Shown: positions 23,404 to 33,524, numbered from the stretch's first letter. The stretch: DNA of 64,000 nucleotides from Streptomyces sp. Ru62 (GCF_002920615.1 NZ_PQSU01000003.1:186001-250000), one strand, 5' to 3'. A program made the numbers and translations. The notes: a model not told the origin generated them from the letters alone.

Positions 23404-24381
23404 CTAGCGGAACGCGCCGGCGCGGTGGGTCGGCGCCGCCATCGCGACGACGATCTCGCGTTCCCCCGTGTAGGGCTCGCGGGCGTGCGCGGTGAGCATG
23501 TTGTCGAGCAGGAGGATGTCGCCCCGGCGCCAGGGCACGCTGACGGTCTCGGCCTCGTAGGCGGCCCGGAGCGCGGCCACGGTCGCGGGGTCGATCGGTG
23601 AGCCGTCGTGGTGGCGTGTGTCGTAGGGGAACTGGTCGGCGGGGAACGCGGCCAGCAGATGCTCCTGCACCCGGGGGTCCAGCGTCGTCGGGTGGAAGAA
23701 CGTCAGGTGATTGAACCAGAGCCGTTCACCGGTGACCGGGTGCGGCTCCATGACCGGCCGCAGCTGGCGGGTGCGCAGGAGACCGTCCGGGAGCCACTCG
23801 CACTGGATGTCGTGCCGCCGGCACACCTCTTCCAGCTCCTCCTCGGTCCGGCACCCGAACGCCGTCTGCCACGACAGGCCGAACCCCTCGTGGAAGTGGC
23901 GCACGAGCTGGTACCCGCCGGCGAACCGGTCCACGATCCCGGGCGCTATGCGGCGCGTCACCCGGCGCACGTCGGCGATCGGGGTGGCGCCCCCGGTGCC
24001 GGGCTCGGTCACACAGTGGAAGGCGATGAAACCCGGCCAGGTGTGCCCGTACGACTGCTCGTTGTGCAGGAAGATGGCCTGGTCCGCCGGATGGTCCGTG
24101 GACGTGTAGACGTTGTTCGAGACCGCGTGGCGCGGGGACGAACGCAGCTCGTAGGGCAGGGGCTCACCGACCGCCGAGCGTACGAACGCCTCGAACACGT
24201 CCACGGACGGCACCGACCACCCACGGAACAGCAGCGCGCCGTGTTCCAGCAAGCCGGCCCGGATATGGTCCCGCGCACTGGACGTCCAGGCGAGCAGATC
24301 GGTGCCGGGCGACGGCGGGGAGACCAGAAGCGGCAGGGAGGACGCCGGGGCGGGCGCTGACCCGGTCGGAGCTGAGTTCAT
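23404..24381 (-). CDS. SyrP/TauD-family Fe(II)/2-oxoglutarate oxygenase, probable amino acid beta-hydroxylase
   Basis: A 325-residue protein. The iron site is H106-N-E108 (FLHNEQSY); the HxE variant is typical of SyrP-like enzymes. A distal His lies in NMLTAHAREPYTGEREIVVAM, a block strongly conserved in this group. SyrP relatives hydroxylate Asp, Asn or other amino acids at the beta carbon, often while bound to a carrier protein. The next gene on the strand is a stand-alone A-T, an ideal partner. The ATG at 24381, with GAAGGAAG upstream, is preferred; an in-frame ATG at 24402 lacks a ribosome binding site. It is divergent from the C-A-T-C-A-T-TE NRPS across 262 bases that hold the presumed promoters of both operons. 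Confidence 0.85.
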   Translation of the reverse strand: MNSAPTGSAPAPASSLPLLVSPPSPGTDLLAWTSSARDHIRAGLLEHGALLFRGWSVPSVDVFEAFVRSAVGEPLPYELRSSPRHAVSNNVYTSTDHPADQAIFLHNEQSYGHTWPGFIAFHCVTEPGTGGATPIADVRRVTRRIAPGIVDRFAGGYQLVRHFHEGFGLSWQTAFGCRTEEELEEVCRRHDIQCEWLPDGLLRTRQLRPVMEPHPVTGERLWFNHLTFFHPTTLDPRVQEHLLAAFPADQFPYDTRHHDGSPIDPATVAALRAAYEAETVSVPWRRGDILLLDNMLTAHAREPYTGEREIVVAMAAPTHRAGAFR

Positions 24382-24643
24382 GGGAGTCGGCTTCCTTCGC
24401 ATGGTTCGTCACGGCGGTCTACCGCGGTCATCGTGCAGAACCCGGATCTCCATCCGATCCGGGCCGCGGTGGCCGCGGTGTTGATGGGCCGCACATCGCA
24501 TGCGGAAGCGGCCGGGAGAGGCTGTCCGCGCGAGCGGATGCGAGCGGTTGCCGACAGCGCGTTCTTCCCGGCCCCTCGCGTTCATCCCCGGCCTTGCGCA
24601 TTTCTTCCCGGCCACTCGGCCCATTTTCGAGGGAGTGACACCC

Positions 24644-25381
24644 ATGATTCCCCTGTCTCCTGGTCAGCAGCGGTTGTGGTTTATCAATCGGTTCGAGGGG
24701 GCGAGTGGGGCGTACAACAGTCCGGTGGCGTTTCGTTTGCGGGGCCGGGTGGATGTGGGGGCGTTGCAGGCGGCGTTGATGGATGTGGTGGGCCGTCATG
24801 AGTCGTTGCGGACGGTGTTTCCGGTGGTGGACGGGGTGCCGTGCCAGTGGGTGGTGGAGGGTGCGGATTCCTTTGTGGAGTTGGTGGTGGAGGAGTGTGG
24901 TGTTTCGGGGGTGGGTGAGGCGGTTTCGCGGGAGGCGGGGCGTGCGTTCGATGTGGAGCGGGATCTGCCGGTGCGGGCGCGGTTGTTCGTGGTGGGGCCG
25001 GATGAGTATGTGTTTTTGGTGGTGTTGCATCACATTGCGGTGGACGGGTGGTCGGTGGCCCCGTTGTTGCGGGATCTTTCGGTGGCTTATGGGGCGCGTG
25101 TGGGGGGTGGTGTTCCGGGGTGGGTTCCGTTGCCGGTGCAGTATGCGGATTACACGTTGTGGCAGCGGGAGGTGCTGGGTTCGGAGGCTGATCCGGAGAG
25201 TGTTTTGTCGCGTCAGTTGGAGTACTGGCGTGGGGTGCTGGCCGGTTTGCCGGAGGAGTTGGCGTTGCCGTTCGATCGGTCGCGGGGTGGGGTGGCGTCG
25301 TTCGAGGGTGGTGTGGTGTGGGGTGGGGTGGATGCGGGGGTGGGCCGGCGGTTGGCGGGGTTGGGGGTGATTGTGGTGTGA
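24644..25381 (+). CDS. NRPS condensation domain, N-terminal fragment (frameshifted)
   Basis: GGGAG precedes the ATG at 24644. The 245 codons encode most of a condensation domain of the LCL type: [17 protein letters not shown], then HHIAVDGW (residues 129-136, the catalytic HHxxxDG). It runs to LAGLG, where the frame ends after a few aberrant residues at TGA 25379-25381. The rest of the domain ([18 protein letters not shown]...) continues at once in another frame. One extra G in the run at 25362-25366 would restore a continuous protein. A GTG (25378) overlaps the stop, so separate translation of the halves is formally possible. Codon use is unusual for the window: many TTG, GTT and GGG codons. 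The whole segment is duplicated 3173 bases downstream with the same defect. Confidence 0.75.
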   Translation: MIPLSPGQQRLWFINRFEGASGAYNSPVAFRLRGRVDVGALQAALMDVVGRHESLRTVFPVVDGVPCQWVVEGADSFVELVVEECGVSGVGEAVSREAGRAFDVERDLPVRARLFVVGPDEYVFLVVLHHIAVDGWSVAPLLRDLSVAYGARVGGGVPGWVPLPVQYADYTLWQREVLGSEADPESVLSRQLEYWRGVLAGLPEELALPFDRSRGGVASFEGGVVWGGVDAGVGRRLAGLGVIVV

Positions 25382-26272
25382 CGTTGTTCATGGTGGTGCA
25401 GGCTGCGGTGGCGGTGGCGTTGTCGCGGCTCGGTGCGGGTGGGGATGTTCCGTTGGGTACTCCGGTGGCGGGTCGTATGGATGACGCGTTGGAGGATCTG
25501 GTCGGGTTCTTTGTGAATACGTTGGTGTTGCGGACGGATGTGTCGGGTGATCCGTCGTTCCGTGAGGTGTTGGGGCGGGTTCGTGAGGTGGATCTGGGGG
25601 CGTTCGAGCATCAGGATGTTCCGTTCGAGAAGTTGGTGGAGGTGTTGAATCCGGCGCGTTCGGTGGCGCGGCATCCGTTGTTCCAGGTGTTGGTGCAGAT
25701 GGAGGACGCGGGGGGTGCCGGGGGTCTGGAATTCGCCGGCGTGGAGGCGGTGCCGGAGCGGTGCGGCCCGGTGGCGTCGAAGTTCGACCTTTCTTTCTGT
25801 TTCTTCAGGAATTCCGTGCCCGGAGCCGGGAATGAGGACGGGCTGACGGTTTCGCTGGAGTACGCGGCGGATCTGTTCGATCGTTCGACGGCGGAGCGGA
25901 TTCTGGGGTGTCTGCTGCGGGTGCTGGAGTCGGTGGCGGCGGATCCGGATGTCCGGGTGGGGGAGCTGGAGGTGCTGTCGGCGGGGGAGCGGCGCCGGCT
26001 CCTTGAGGACTGGAACGGCACCGTCTCGGCGGTGCCGGAGGGTTCGTTGCCGGAGGTGTTCGCGGCGCGGGTGGCGTCGGTGCCGGACGCGGTGGCGGTG
26101 GTGTGCGGGCCGGAGTCGGTGACGTATGCGGAGCTGAACGCGCGCGCGAACCGGCTGGCCCGGCTGCTGCTGGAGCACGCAGTGGGTCCGGAATCACTGG
26201 TCGCGGTCCTCATGGAACGCTCGGTGGAGACGGTCGTGGCACTCCTCGCCGTACTCAAAGCCGGCGCGGCCT
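24650..26272 (+). repeat. module duplication, copy 1 (C domain to start of A)
   Basis: This ~1.62-kb segment is nearly identical to 27823-29434. Only a few substitutions occur over the first ~1.07 kb. A divergent patch of ~100 bases follows near 25725-25850 (with an 18-base length difference), and then identity returns up to the KAGAAY motif of the A domain. The duplication spans a complete C domain and the first part of the A domain. Confidence 0.95.
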
Positions 26273-28554
26273 ATGTGCCGCTGGACGTCCGGTCGCCCGC
26301 CGAGCGGCTGAGCAGGGTGATGGCCGACACGGGCGCCTCGGTGCTGCTGACGGACCGGGCGTCGCGGGGCGTGGAGTTCGCGCACGCGGCCCGAGTGCTG
26401 GTCGTGGACGACACCGGGCAGCCGGTGGCCTCGCCGTCGGACGACCCGGGGATCACCAGCCGTCCCGAGCAGCTCGCCTACGTGATGTACACCTCCGGTT
26501 CGACGGGTGTGCCGAAGGGCGTCGCGGTCACGCACGCGGATGTCGTCGCGCTGGCGGCGGACCGTCGCTTCCGGGAGGACGCGCACCGGCGGGTTCTGAT
26601 GCACTCCCCGCACGCCTTCGACGCCTCGACGTACGAGATGTGGGTGCCGCTGCTGTCCGGCGGGACCGTCGTCGTGGCTCCCCCCGGCGACCTGGACGTG
26701 CGTGCGCGGGAGCGGGAGATCCGCGACCGGGGCGTGACGGCGCTGTGGCTGACCGCCGGTCTGTTCCGGCTGCTGGCGCAGGAGGCGCCCGGGGCCTTCA
26801 CCGGCGTGCGCGAGGTGTGGACCGGCGGCGACGTGGTCCCGTCGGCCATGGTGCGTCGGGTGCTGGAGGCCTGCCCCGGGATCGTCGTCACCGACGGCTA
26901 CGGACCGACCGAGACGACGACGTTCGCCACCTGCCATCCGCTGCGGTCGGTGGCCGAGGTCACCGACACCGTGCCGATCGGCCGGCCGATGGACGGCATG
27001 CGGGTCTATGTGCTGGACGCCGGTCTGCGCCTCGTACCCGTGGGGGTGGCGGGCGAGCTGTACATCGCGGGTACGGGACTGGCACGCGGATATCTGAACC
27101 GCCCCGGGCTGACGGCGGAACGGTTCGTGGCGGACCCGTACGGTGGGCCGGGGACGCGGATGTACCGGACCGGTGACGTGGTGCGGTGGAGCGCCGACGG
27201 ACGGCTGCTGTTCGTCGGCCGCGCCGATGACCAGGTCAAGCTGCGCGGGTTCCGGATCGAACCGGGCGAGATCGAGGCCGTACTCGCCGGGTGCGACGGC
27301 GTGGCACAGGCCGCCGTGGTGGTACGCGAGGACGCTCCGGACGTGAAGCGGCTGACGGCGTATGTGGTGCCCGAGGGAGGGACGGCCCCGGACGCGCAGT
27401 CCCTGCGGGCACGCGTGGCCGCGGTGCTGCCCGACTACATGGTGCCGTCGGCGTTCGTGGTGCTGGAGGCGTTGCCGTTGACGCCGAACGGGAAGCTGGA
27501 CCGCAAGGCGCTTCCCGCCCCGCGGGTGGTGGCCTCGGCGGAGGCGCGGCTGCCGCGCACGCCGCGCGAGGAGATCCTGTGCTCGCTCTTCGCCGAGGTC
27601 CTGGGTGCGCAATGGGTCGGCGTCGACGACGGCTTCTTCGACCTGGGCGGCCACTCGCTCCTCGCGATGCGGCTGATGAGCCGCGTCCGCAGCGTGCTGG
27701 GTGCCGAGCTGACCATCCGCGACCTGTTCGCCCACCCCACCGTCGCCGAACTCGCCGCACACCTGGAGAGTGCCCGCGACGCTCGCCCGGCACTCGCCGC
27801 GGGGCCGAGGCCCGAGCACGTTCCCCTGTCTCCTGGTCAGCAGCGGTTGTGGTTTATCAATCGGTTCGAGGGGGCGAGTGGGGCGTACAACAGTCCGGTG
27901 GCGTTTCGTTTGCGGGGCCGGGTGGATGTGGGGGCGTTGCAGGCGGCGTTGATGGATGTGGTGGGCCGTCATGAGTCGTTGCGGACGGTGTTTCCGGTGG
28001 TGGACGGGGTGCCGTGCCAGTGGGTGGTGGAGGGTGCGGATTCCTTTGTGGAGTTGGTGGTGGAGGAGTGTGGTGTTTCGGGGGTGGGTGAGGCGGTTTC
28101 GCGGGAGGCGGGGCGTGCGTTCGATGTGGAGCGGGATCTGCCGGTGCGGGCGCGGTTGTTCGTGGTGGGGCCGGATGAGTATGTGTTTTTGGTGGTGTTG
28201 CATCACATTGCGGTGGACGGGTGGTCGGTGGCGCCGTTGTTGCGGGATCTTTCGGTGGCTTATGGGGCGCGTGTGGGGGGTGGTGTTCCGGGGTGGGTTC
28301 CGTTGCCGGTGCAGTATGCGGATTACACGTTGTGGCAGCGGGAGGTGCTGGGTTCGGAGGCTGATCCGGAGAGTGTTTTGTCGCGTCAGTTGGAGTACTG
28401 GCGTGGGGTGTTGGGGGGTTTGCCGGAGGAGTTGGGGTTGCCGTTCGATCGGTCGCGGGGTGGGGTGGCGTCGTTCGAGGGTGGTGTGGTGTGGGGTGGG
28501 GTGGATGCGGGGGTGGGCCGGCGGTTGGCGGGGTTGGGGGTGATTGTGGTGTGA
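25378..28554 (+). CDS. NRPS: end of C domain, A (Val-like), T, start of next C domain
   Basis: About 1058 codons. First comes the C-terminal part of the condensation domain ([40 protein letters not shown]). An adenylation domain from ~26020 to 27510 follows, with [23 protein letters not shown] and [19 protein letters not shown] at ~27560-27770 contains [15 protein letters not shown] second C domain begins at 27823 and breaks off at the TGA at 28552-28554, in the same way as the first. Pocket residues read D-A-Y-W-W-G-G-T-F(-K), close to valine codes (DAFWIGGTFK), so Val or a similar branched aliphatic residue is predicted with moderate confidence. This piece is the middle third of a C-A-T-C-A-T-TE protein if both frameshifts are corrected. 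Confidence 0.8.
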   Translation: MTLFMVVQAAVAVALSRLGAGGDVPLGTPVAGRMDDALEDLVGFFVNTLVLRTDVSGDPSFREVLGRVREVDLGAFEHQDVPFEKLVEVLNPARSVARHPLFQVLVQMEDAGGAGGLEFAGVEAVPERCGPVASKFDLSFCFFRNSVPGAGNEDGLTVSLEYAADLFDRSTAERILGCLLRVLESVAADPDVRVGELEVLSAGERRRLLEDWNGTVSAVPEGSLPEVFAARVASVPDAVAVVCGPESVTYAELNARANRLARLLLEHAVGPESLVAVLMERSVETVVALLAVLKAGAAYVPLDVRSPAERLSRVMADTGASVLLTDRASRGVEFAHAARVLVVDDTGQPVASPSDDPGITSRPEQLAYVMYTSGSTGVPKGVAVTHADVVALAADRRFREDAHRRVLMHSPHAFDASTYEMWVPLLSGGTVVVAPPGDLDVRAREREIRDRGVTALWLTAGLFRLLAQEAPGAFTGVREVWTGGDVVPSAMVRRVLEACPGIVVTDGYGPTETTTFATCHPLRSVAEVTDTVPIGRPMDGMRVYVLDAGLRLVPVGVAGELYIAGTGLARGYLNRPGLTAERFVADPYGGPGTRMYRTGDVVRWSADGRLLFVGRADDQVKLRGFRIEPGEIEAVLAGCDGVAQAAVVVREDAPDVKRLTAYVVPEGGTAPDAQSLRARVAAVLPDYMVPSAFVVLEALPLTPNGKLDRKALPAPRVVASAEARLPRTPREEILCSLFAEVLGAQWVGVDDGFFDLGGHSLLAMRLMSRVRSVLGAELTIRDLFAHPTVAELAAHLESARDARPALAAGPRPEHVPLSPGQQRLWFINRFEGASGAYNSPVAFRLRGRVDVGALQAALMDVVGRHESLRTVFPVVDGVPCQWVVEGADSFVELVVEECGVSGVGEAVSREAGRAFDVERDLPVRARLFVVGPDEYVFLVVLHHIAVDGWSVAPLLRDLSVAYGARVGGGVPGWVPLPVQYADYTLWQREVLGSEADPESVLSRQLEYWRGVLGGLPEELGLPFDRSRGGVASFEGGVVWGGVDAGVGRRLAGLGVIVV
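27457..27765 (+). repeat. module duplication, second block, copy 1 (A10 to end of T)
   Basis: From [20 protein letters not shown] through the whole PCP domain to AAHL this segment is almost identical to 30636-30944 (offset 3179). With the upstream block it brackets the exchanged A-domain core. Confidence 0.95.
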
Positions 28555-29434
28555 CGTTGTTCATGGTGGTGCAGGCTGCGGTGGCGGTGGCGTTGTCGCG
28601 GCTTGGTGCGGGTGGGGATGTTCCGTTGGGTACTCCGGTGGCGGGTCGTATGGATGACGCGTTGGAGGATCTGGTCGGGTTCTTTGTGAATACGTTGGTG
28701 TTGCGGACGGATGTGTCGGGTGATCCGTCGTTCCGTGAGGTGTTGGGGCGGGTTCGTGAGGTGGATCTGGGGGCGTTCGAGCATCAGGATGTTCCGTTCG
28801 AGAAGTTGGTGGAGGTGTTGAATCCGGCGCGTTCGGTGGCGCGGCATCCGTTGTTCCAGGTGTTGGTGCAGATGGAGGACGCGGGGGGTGCCGGGGGTCT
28901 GGATCTCGTGGGTGTGGAGGCGGTGCCGGAGCGGTGCGGCCCGGTGGCGTCGAAATTCGATCTCTCGGTGTGTTTCTTCCGCGAAACTGAAGAAGGGCTG
29001 ACGGTTTCGCTGGAGTACGCGGCGGATCTGTTCGATCGTTCGACGGCGGAGCGGATTCTGGGGTGTCTGCTGCGGGTGCTGGAGTCGGTGGCGGCGGATC
29101 CGGATGTCCGGGTGGGGGAGCTGGAGGTGCTGTCGGCGGGGGAGCGGCGCCGGCTCCTTGAGGACTGGAACGGCACCGTGTCGGCGGTGCCGGAGGGTTC
29201 GTTGCCGGAGGTGTTCGCGGCGCGGGTGGCGTCGGTGCCGGACGCGGTGGCGGTGGTGTGCGGGCCGGAGTCGGTGACGTATGCGGAGCTGAACGCGCGC
29301 GCGAACCGGCTGGCCCGGCTGCTGCTGGAGCACGCAGTGGGTCCGGAATCACTGGTCGCGGTCCTCATGGAACGCTCGGTGGAGACGGTCGTGGCACTCC
29401 TCGCCGTACTCAAAGCCGGCGCGGCGTATCTACC
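27823..29434 (+). repeat. module duplication, copy 2 (C domain to start of A)
   Basis: Second copy of 24650-26272, offset 3173 bases at the left end. It carries the same single-base frameshift at the corresponding G run (28535-28539). Beyond 29434 the A-domain cores of the two modules become unrelated at DNA level. Confidence 0.95.
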
Positions 29435-31790
29435 GGTCGACCCGGAGTATCCACGGGAACGCATCGAGTACATGCTCGCCGACGCCCACCCCGCGCTCCT
29501 CCTCACCGACACGTCCTGCGGCACCACCTCGGCGGCCCCGGCCGGAATCCCCCTGGTCGTCACGGACGGCCCGGAGACCGCCGCCGCACTCCTGCGGTAC
29601 CCGGACGGCGACCCCACCGACGCCGACCGCACCCGCCCGCTCCACCCGTCGCATCCCGCCTACGTCATCTACACCTCCGGATCGACCGGCCGGCCCAAGG
29701 GCGTGGTCGTCCCGCACCGCGGCCTGCTGAACTTCCTGGCGGCGATCGAGGAACGGACGGCACTCAGCCCGAAGGACCGGCTGCTCGCGGTGACCACCGT
29801 GGCGTTCGACATCCACGTGCTGGAGCTGTTCGCCCCGCTGCTCGCCGGGGCCTGCGTCGTCCTGGCGGACCGTGCCGCCGTGCGCGACCCGGCGGCCCTG
29901 GCCCGCATGGCCGAGCGGCACGAGGTGACGGTCATGCAGGCCACGCCGACCCTGTGGCAGGCGCTGCTCGCCGAGCACGCCGCCGCGGTCCGGGGACTGC
30001 GCATGCTCGTCGGCGGCGAGCAACTGTCCTCGGCCCTGGCCGAACGCATGCGGGAGACGGCCTCCGAGGTCGTCAACCTGTACGGCCCCACCGAGGCCAC
30101 CGTGTGGTCGACCCAGGCCCGGGTGACAGCGGAGCACCAGGGCAATCCGCCGATCGGGCGCCCCCTGGACCGGACCCGCGCGTACGTCCTCGACGAGGGG
30201 CTGCGGCTCGCGCCCGTCGGAGTGGCCGGCGACCTGTATCTGGCGGGCGACCAACTGGCCCGTGGATATCTGAACCGTCCCGGACTGAGCGCCGAGCGGT
30301 TCGTGGCGGACCCGTACGGCCCGGCGGGGACACGGATGTACCGCACGGGGGACCGGGCGCGGTGGACGGCGGACGGGACTCTGGAGTACCTGGGCCGGAC
30401 CGACGACCAGGTCAAGGTGCGGGGCTTCCGGATCGAGCTGGGCGAGGTGGAGGCCGCGCTGGCCCGGGTCCCGGGCGTCCGGCAGGCGGCCGCGGCGGTG
30501 CGTGCGGATGCCGGGGGCGGTCAGCGGCTGGTGGGTTACGTGGTGCCGGCCGAGGAGGGCGCCGTCGACCTGGCGACGGTCGCGCGTGCCGGGGTGGCGT
30601 CGGTGCTGCCGGCGCACATGGTGCCCTCGGTGGTCGTGGTGCTGGAGGCGTTGCCGCTGACGCCGAACGGGAAGCTGGACCGCAAGGCGCTTCCCGCCCC
30701 GCGGGTGGTGGCCTCGGCGGAGGCGCGGCTGCCGCGCACGCCGCGCGAGGAGATCCTGTGCTCGCTCTTCGCCGAGGTCCTGGGCGCGCAATCGGTCGGC
30801 GTCGACGACGGCTTCTTCGACCTGGGCGGCCACTCGCTCCTCGCGATGCGGCTGATGAGCCGCGTCCGCAGCGTGCTGGGCGCCGAGCTCACCATCCGCG
30901 ACCTGTTCGCCCACCCCACCGTCGCCGAACTCGCCGCACACCTGGACGACGGCGCCCGGAGCGACCCGCTCGACGTGCTGCTGCCGCTGCGCACACGGGG
31001 CTCGGCCACGCCCCTGTTCTGTGTGCACCCGGCCGCCGGCATCAGCTGGGTCTACGCCGGCCTGCTGCGCGACCTCGATCCCCGGTGCCCGGTCTACGGT
31101 CTTCAGGCCCGCGGGCTCACCCGTCCCGAAGACCGCCCGGCGACCGTCGCCGAGATGGCCGCCGACTATCTCGCCCGGATACGGGCCGTCCAGCCCGAGG
31201 GCCCGTACCGGCTCCTGGGCTGGTCCTTCGGCGGACTGGTCGCCCACGCCATGGCCGTCGAACTCCAGGCGGCGGGCCAGCAGGTCGAGTTGCTGGCGCT
31301 GCTCGACAGCTACCCCGGCGGAGCCGGGGCCGACGAACCGGCCATGACCGCCGACGCCCCCGAGACCCTCGCCGCGCTGCTGGTGTCCCTCGGGTGCGAA
31401 CCCCCCGCGGCGCCCGACGGCACACCCCCGCTGGACCCCGCCCGGTTCCTCGACACGCTGCGCGCGGCCGGCCACCCGCTGTCGGGTCTCGACGAGCGGC
31501 AGGTCCGGAGGATGGCCGAGGTGTTCGCCGCCAGTGACACCCTGATGCGCGCCGGGGCGCGGGGCGTCCACGCCGGCGAGACGCTGCACTTCACCGCCGC
31601 GCACGGCAGGGCGGCGGACGCGCCACGGCCGGAGGACTGGCGGCCGTACGTGTCCGGCACCCTCACCACGTACGAGGTGGCCTGCACGCACGGGGAGATG
31701 ACCCGGCCGGAGCCGGTCGCGTTCATCTGCGCCGTGCTCAACCAGCGCCTCGCCGACCCGGCCCCGGAGGACATCGCACCGGCGAGCTGA
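28551..31790 (+). CDS. NRPS: end of C domain, A (Gly), T, thioesterase
   Basis: About 1079 codons. First is the remaining C-domain part. An adenylation domain at ~29200-30690 follows ([23 protein letters not shown]). A PCP at ~30740-30950 contains [15 protein letters not shown] type I thioesterase runs from ~30990 to the end, with GWSFGG as nucleophile elbow and a C-terminal His in [10 protein letters not shown]. Pocket residues D-I-L-Q-L-G-L-V-W(-K) match the glycine code closely. The TE makes this the chain-releasing module, by hydrolysis or macrocyclisation. If the assembly line ends here, the peptide terminus would be Val-Gly. The gene precedes the PKS genes in map order, so transfer from the protein encoded beyond 56424 must occur by docking. 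No docking helix is evident. Confidence 0.85.
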   Translation: MTLFMVVQAAVAVALSRLGAGGDVPLGTPVAGRMDDALEDLVGFFVNTLVLRTDVSGDPSFREVLGRVREVDLGAFEHQDVPFEKLVEVLNPARSVARHPLFQVLVQMEDAGGAGGLDLVGVEAVPERCGPVASKFDLSVCFFRETEEGLTVSLEYAADLFDRSTAERILGCLLRVLESVAADPDVRVGELEVLSAGERRRLLEDWNGTVSAVPEGSLPEVFAARVASVPDAVAVVCGPESVTYAELNARANRLARLLLEHAVGPESLVAVLMERSVETVVALLAVLKAGAAYLPVDPEYPRERIEYMLADAHPALLLTDTSCGTTSAAPAGIPLVVTDGPETAAALLRYPDGDPTDADRTRPLHPSHPAYVIYTSGSTGRPKGVVVPHRGLLNFLAAIEERTALSPKDRLLAVTTVAFDIHVLELFAPLLAGACVVLADRAAVRDPAALARMAERHEVTVMQATPTLWQALLAEHAAAVRGLRMLVGGEQLSSALAERMRETASEVVNLYGPTEATVWSTQARVTAEHQGNPPIGRPLDRTRAYVLDEGLRLAPVGVAGDLYLAGDQLARGYLNRPGLSAERFVADPYGPAGTRMYRTGDRARWTADGTLEYLGRTDDQVKVRGFRIELGEVEAALARVPGVRQAAAAVRADAGGGQRLVGYVVPAEEGAVDLATVARAGVASVLPAHMVPSVVVVLEALPLTPNGKLDRKALPAPRVVASAEARLPRTPREEILCSLFAEVLGAQSVGVDDGFFDLGGHSLLAMRLMSRVRSVLGAELTIRDLFAHPTVAELAAHLDDGARSDPLDVLLPLRTRGSATPLFCVHPAAGISWVYAGLLRDLDPRCPVYGLQARGLTRPEDRPATVAEMAADYLARIRAVQPEGPYRLLGWSFGGLVAHAMAVELQAAGQQVELLALLDSYPGGAGADEPAMTADAPETLAALLVSLGCEPPAAPDGTPPLDPARFLDTLRAAGHPLSGLDERQVRRMAEVFAASDTLMRAGARGVHAGETLHFTAAHGRAADAPRPEDWRPYVSGTLTTYEVACTHGEMTRPEPVAFICAVLNQRLADPAPEDIAPAS
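30636..30944 (+). repeat. module duplication, second block, copy 2 (A10 to end of T)
   Basis: Near-identical partner of 27457-27765, differing at a few positions (for example the codon changing W to S in AQ(W/S)VGVDD). It leads into the thioesterase instead of a further C domain. Confidence 0.95.
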
Positions 31791-32355
31791 CCGGCTCCTC
31801 CGCCGCGGCGGCGCGCGGGTCCACGGAGGTTCAGGACCAGGCAGGGCACCCCCGGGCGTCCGCGGAGGCCCAGGCCCAGGACCAGGCAGCGCACCCCCTT
31901 GGGCGCCCACGGAGGCTCAGGCCAGCTAGGAACCCCCTGGGCGTCCGAGGCAGCTCAGGGGCCTGGCCCGGCGCTCCCGGCGTGCCCGATCCGCCACCCC
32001 CGGCACCTCTCCCGGCGTGCCCGATCCGCCACCCCCGGCACCTCTCCCGGCGTGCCCGATCCGCCACCCCCGGCACCTCTCCCGGCGTGCCCGATCCGCC
32101 ACCCCGGGCACCGCTCCCGGAATGGCGGCCCTCCGCCTCTCCGGCCGCTCTCCCCTCGATCCGCAACCGGATCTCCGCCCCCCGAAGGCGCCCGCGCCGG
32201 CCGCGCAACGGATCCGCGAAGCGCCGACGTGGAGATCCGGAGTCGAGAGCCGGTGAAGATGGGCCGCCGATCCCGGTCACCGAAACTCACCCCATCACGT
32301 AGTCCGCGGCAGTCGCTCGACGACTGGTCGTCATTTCGCCGATCTGAGAGACACC
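31791..32355. other. 565-bp gene-free region with two families of repeats
   Basis: No supportable gene is seen between the thioesterase-terminated NRPS and the AT gene. Bases 31817-31966 hold three to four degenerate copies of a ~45-base unit around CACGGAGG, CAGG and CACCCCC. Bases 31981-32120 hold a perfect tandem repeat (separate entry). The last ~200 bases before 32356 are non-repetitive and presumably contain the promoter of the AT-ACP-amidotransferase-PKS operon; I could not identify a clear -35/-10 pair. Confidence 0.7.
31981..32120. repeat. 35-bp tandem repeat, four copies
   Basis: Unit boundaries are 31981, 32016, 32051 and 32086. Each unit starts CGTGCCCGATCCGCCACCCC. The first three copies are identical, and the fourth differs at a few bases near its end. 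Reading frames cross it by chance because 35 is not a multiple of three, and no conserved coding signal is seen. The lack of unique spacers rules out CRISPR. Confidence 0.95.
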
Positions 32356-33234
32356 ATGGTCTTCGCAGTGCTTTTCCCCGGGCAGGGCGCGCAGATGAAG
32401 GGAATGGGGACGGAGCTGTTCGGCCGTTACCCCGGGATCACGCGTTTCGCCTGCGACCTTCTGGGATACGACCTCGTCGCGCTGTGCCGCGACAACCCTG
32501 ACAACCGGCTCGCGCGCACCGAATACACGCAGCCGGCGCTGTTCACCGTGAACGCACTGCACATGTTCGAGCGCACCCACCGGGAAGAACGGGAGCCGGA
32601 CTTCCTCCTCGGCCACAGCCTCGGCGAGTACAACGCGCTCCTGGCCGCCGGTGCGTTCGACTTCGAGACGGGGCTCCGCCTCGTCCAGAAGCGAGGCGAA
32701 CTGATGGCCTCGGCGTCCGGCGGCGGGATGACCGCGGTCATGGACGTCCCGGCGAGCCGGCTGCTGGACATGCTCGGCGCGGACGGGATCGAGGGCATCG
32801 ACCTCGCGGGGTTCAACAGCCCGGGCCAGACCGTCATCGCCGGCCCCGCCGAGGAACTGCGCGCCGCACACGACGTGTTCCGGCGCAGAGGGATCCGATT
32901 CGCCCCGCTGAACGTCAGCGCGCCCTTCCACTCCCGCTACATGGAGCCGGCCCGCGCGGAGTTCGAGCGTCATCTGCGCCGGTTCACCTTCCGGGAACCC
33001 ACGGTGCCGGTCATCGCCAACGTGACCGGGCGCCCGTACGCGCGGGGATCGATCGTCCAGACCCTGTGCGACCAACTCGTCGAGCCGGTGCGGTGGGTGG
33101 ACAGCATCCGGCACCTCCTGGCCGTCGACCCCCGGGTGACGTGCGAGGAAATCGGCGGCCGCGCCCTTCTCCGCATGGTGGACCGCATTCGGGACGACTT
33201 CGTCCCCGATCGACTCAGCGAAGCGAGGAATTAA
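32356..33234 (+). CDS. trans-acting malonyl-CoA acyltransferase (discrete AT)
   Basis: A 292-residue FabD-like protein with FPGQGAQMKGMG at the N-terminus, nucleophile S88 in LLGHSLGEYNAL, and NVSAPFHSRYM containing the catalytic His. The following PKS has no internal AT domain in any module, so this protein must load malonyl units in trans on all its ACPs. In glutarimide polyketide clusters a discrete AT, ACP and amidotransferase stand together upstream of the first PKS gene and build the malonamyl starter; the same order is found here. The stop at 33232-33234 is 5 bases before the ACP start. Confidence 0.9.
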   Translation: MVFAVLFPGQGAQMKGMGTELFGRYPGITRFACDLLGYDLVALCRDNPDNRLARTEYTQPALFTVNALHMFERTHREEREPDFLLGHSLGEYNALLAAGAFDFETGLRLVQKRGELMASASGGGMTAVMDVPASRLLDMLGADGIEGIDLAGFNSPGQTVIAGPAEELRAAHDVFRRRGIRFAPLNVSAPFHSRYMEPARAEFERHLRRFTFREPTVPVIANVTGRPYARGSIVQTLCDQLVEPVRWVDSIRHLLAVDPRVTCEEIGGRALLRMVDRIRDDFVPDRLSEARN

Positions 33235-33239
33235 GGACT

Positions 33240-33524
33240 GTGGACAGGAAAGAACGGATTCGCCAGTTCATGGAGGACCAGTTCCTCATCGACTTCGACC
33301 GGGACGTGGCGGCCGACACCGATCTCTTCAAGGCAGGGGTCATCGACTCCTTCGGATACATCCAGCTGATGGCCTTCATCGGGGACGAATTCGGCTTCGA
33401 GGTCGCCGCCGAGGACATGCTCATGAACGTCCTCGTCTCCCTGGAGGCGATCGAGGAATTCGTGGCCGGCAGGACCGCCGAGCTCGCTGCCGCGCGGCAG
33501 GGGGACGTCACGTGTGCGGAATAG
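33240..33524 (+). CDS. discrete acyl carrier protein
   Basis: A 94-residue protein with GTG start at 33240. The phosphopantetheine site is S37 in GVIDSFGYIQLMAF, with Asp before the Ser as usual. It overlaps the amidotransferase start by 13 bases. Discrete ACPs of glutarimide pathways carry malonyl while the amidotransferase turns its free carboxylate into an amide, giving malonamyl-ACP as starter. The gene order AT-ACP-amidotransferase-PKS supports that assignment. Apart from carrying malonate, no other role is suggested by sequence. Confidence 0.9.
   Translation: MDRKERIRQFMEDQFLIDFDRDVAADTDLFKAGVIDSFGYIQLMAFIGDEFGFEVAAEDMLMNVLVSLEAIEEFVAGRTAELAAARQGDVTCAE

Noticed and set aside
24500..24643. 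Longer N-terminus of the NRPS starting upstream of 24644
   Set aside because: The added residues are unrelated to C domains, and a good ribosome binding site (GGGAG) precedes the ATG at 24644.
24684..29333. Minus-strand His/Pro/Thr-rich frames opposite the duplicated NRPS modules
   Set aside because: They appear twice because the DNA is duplicated, and their composition follows from GTG/TGG-rich sense codons. No start signals or domains.
31981..32120. Possible CRISPR array
   Set aside because: The 35-bp units follow each other directly with no spacers, and no cas genes are present.
31899..32501. Plus-strand frame across the 35-bp repeats
   Set aside because: It consists of Pro/Arg/His runs produced by the repeat in shifting frame, overlaps the AT gene, and has no ribosome binding site.
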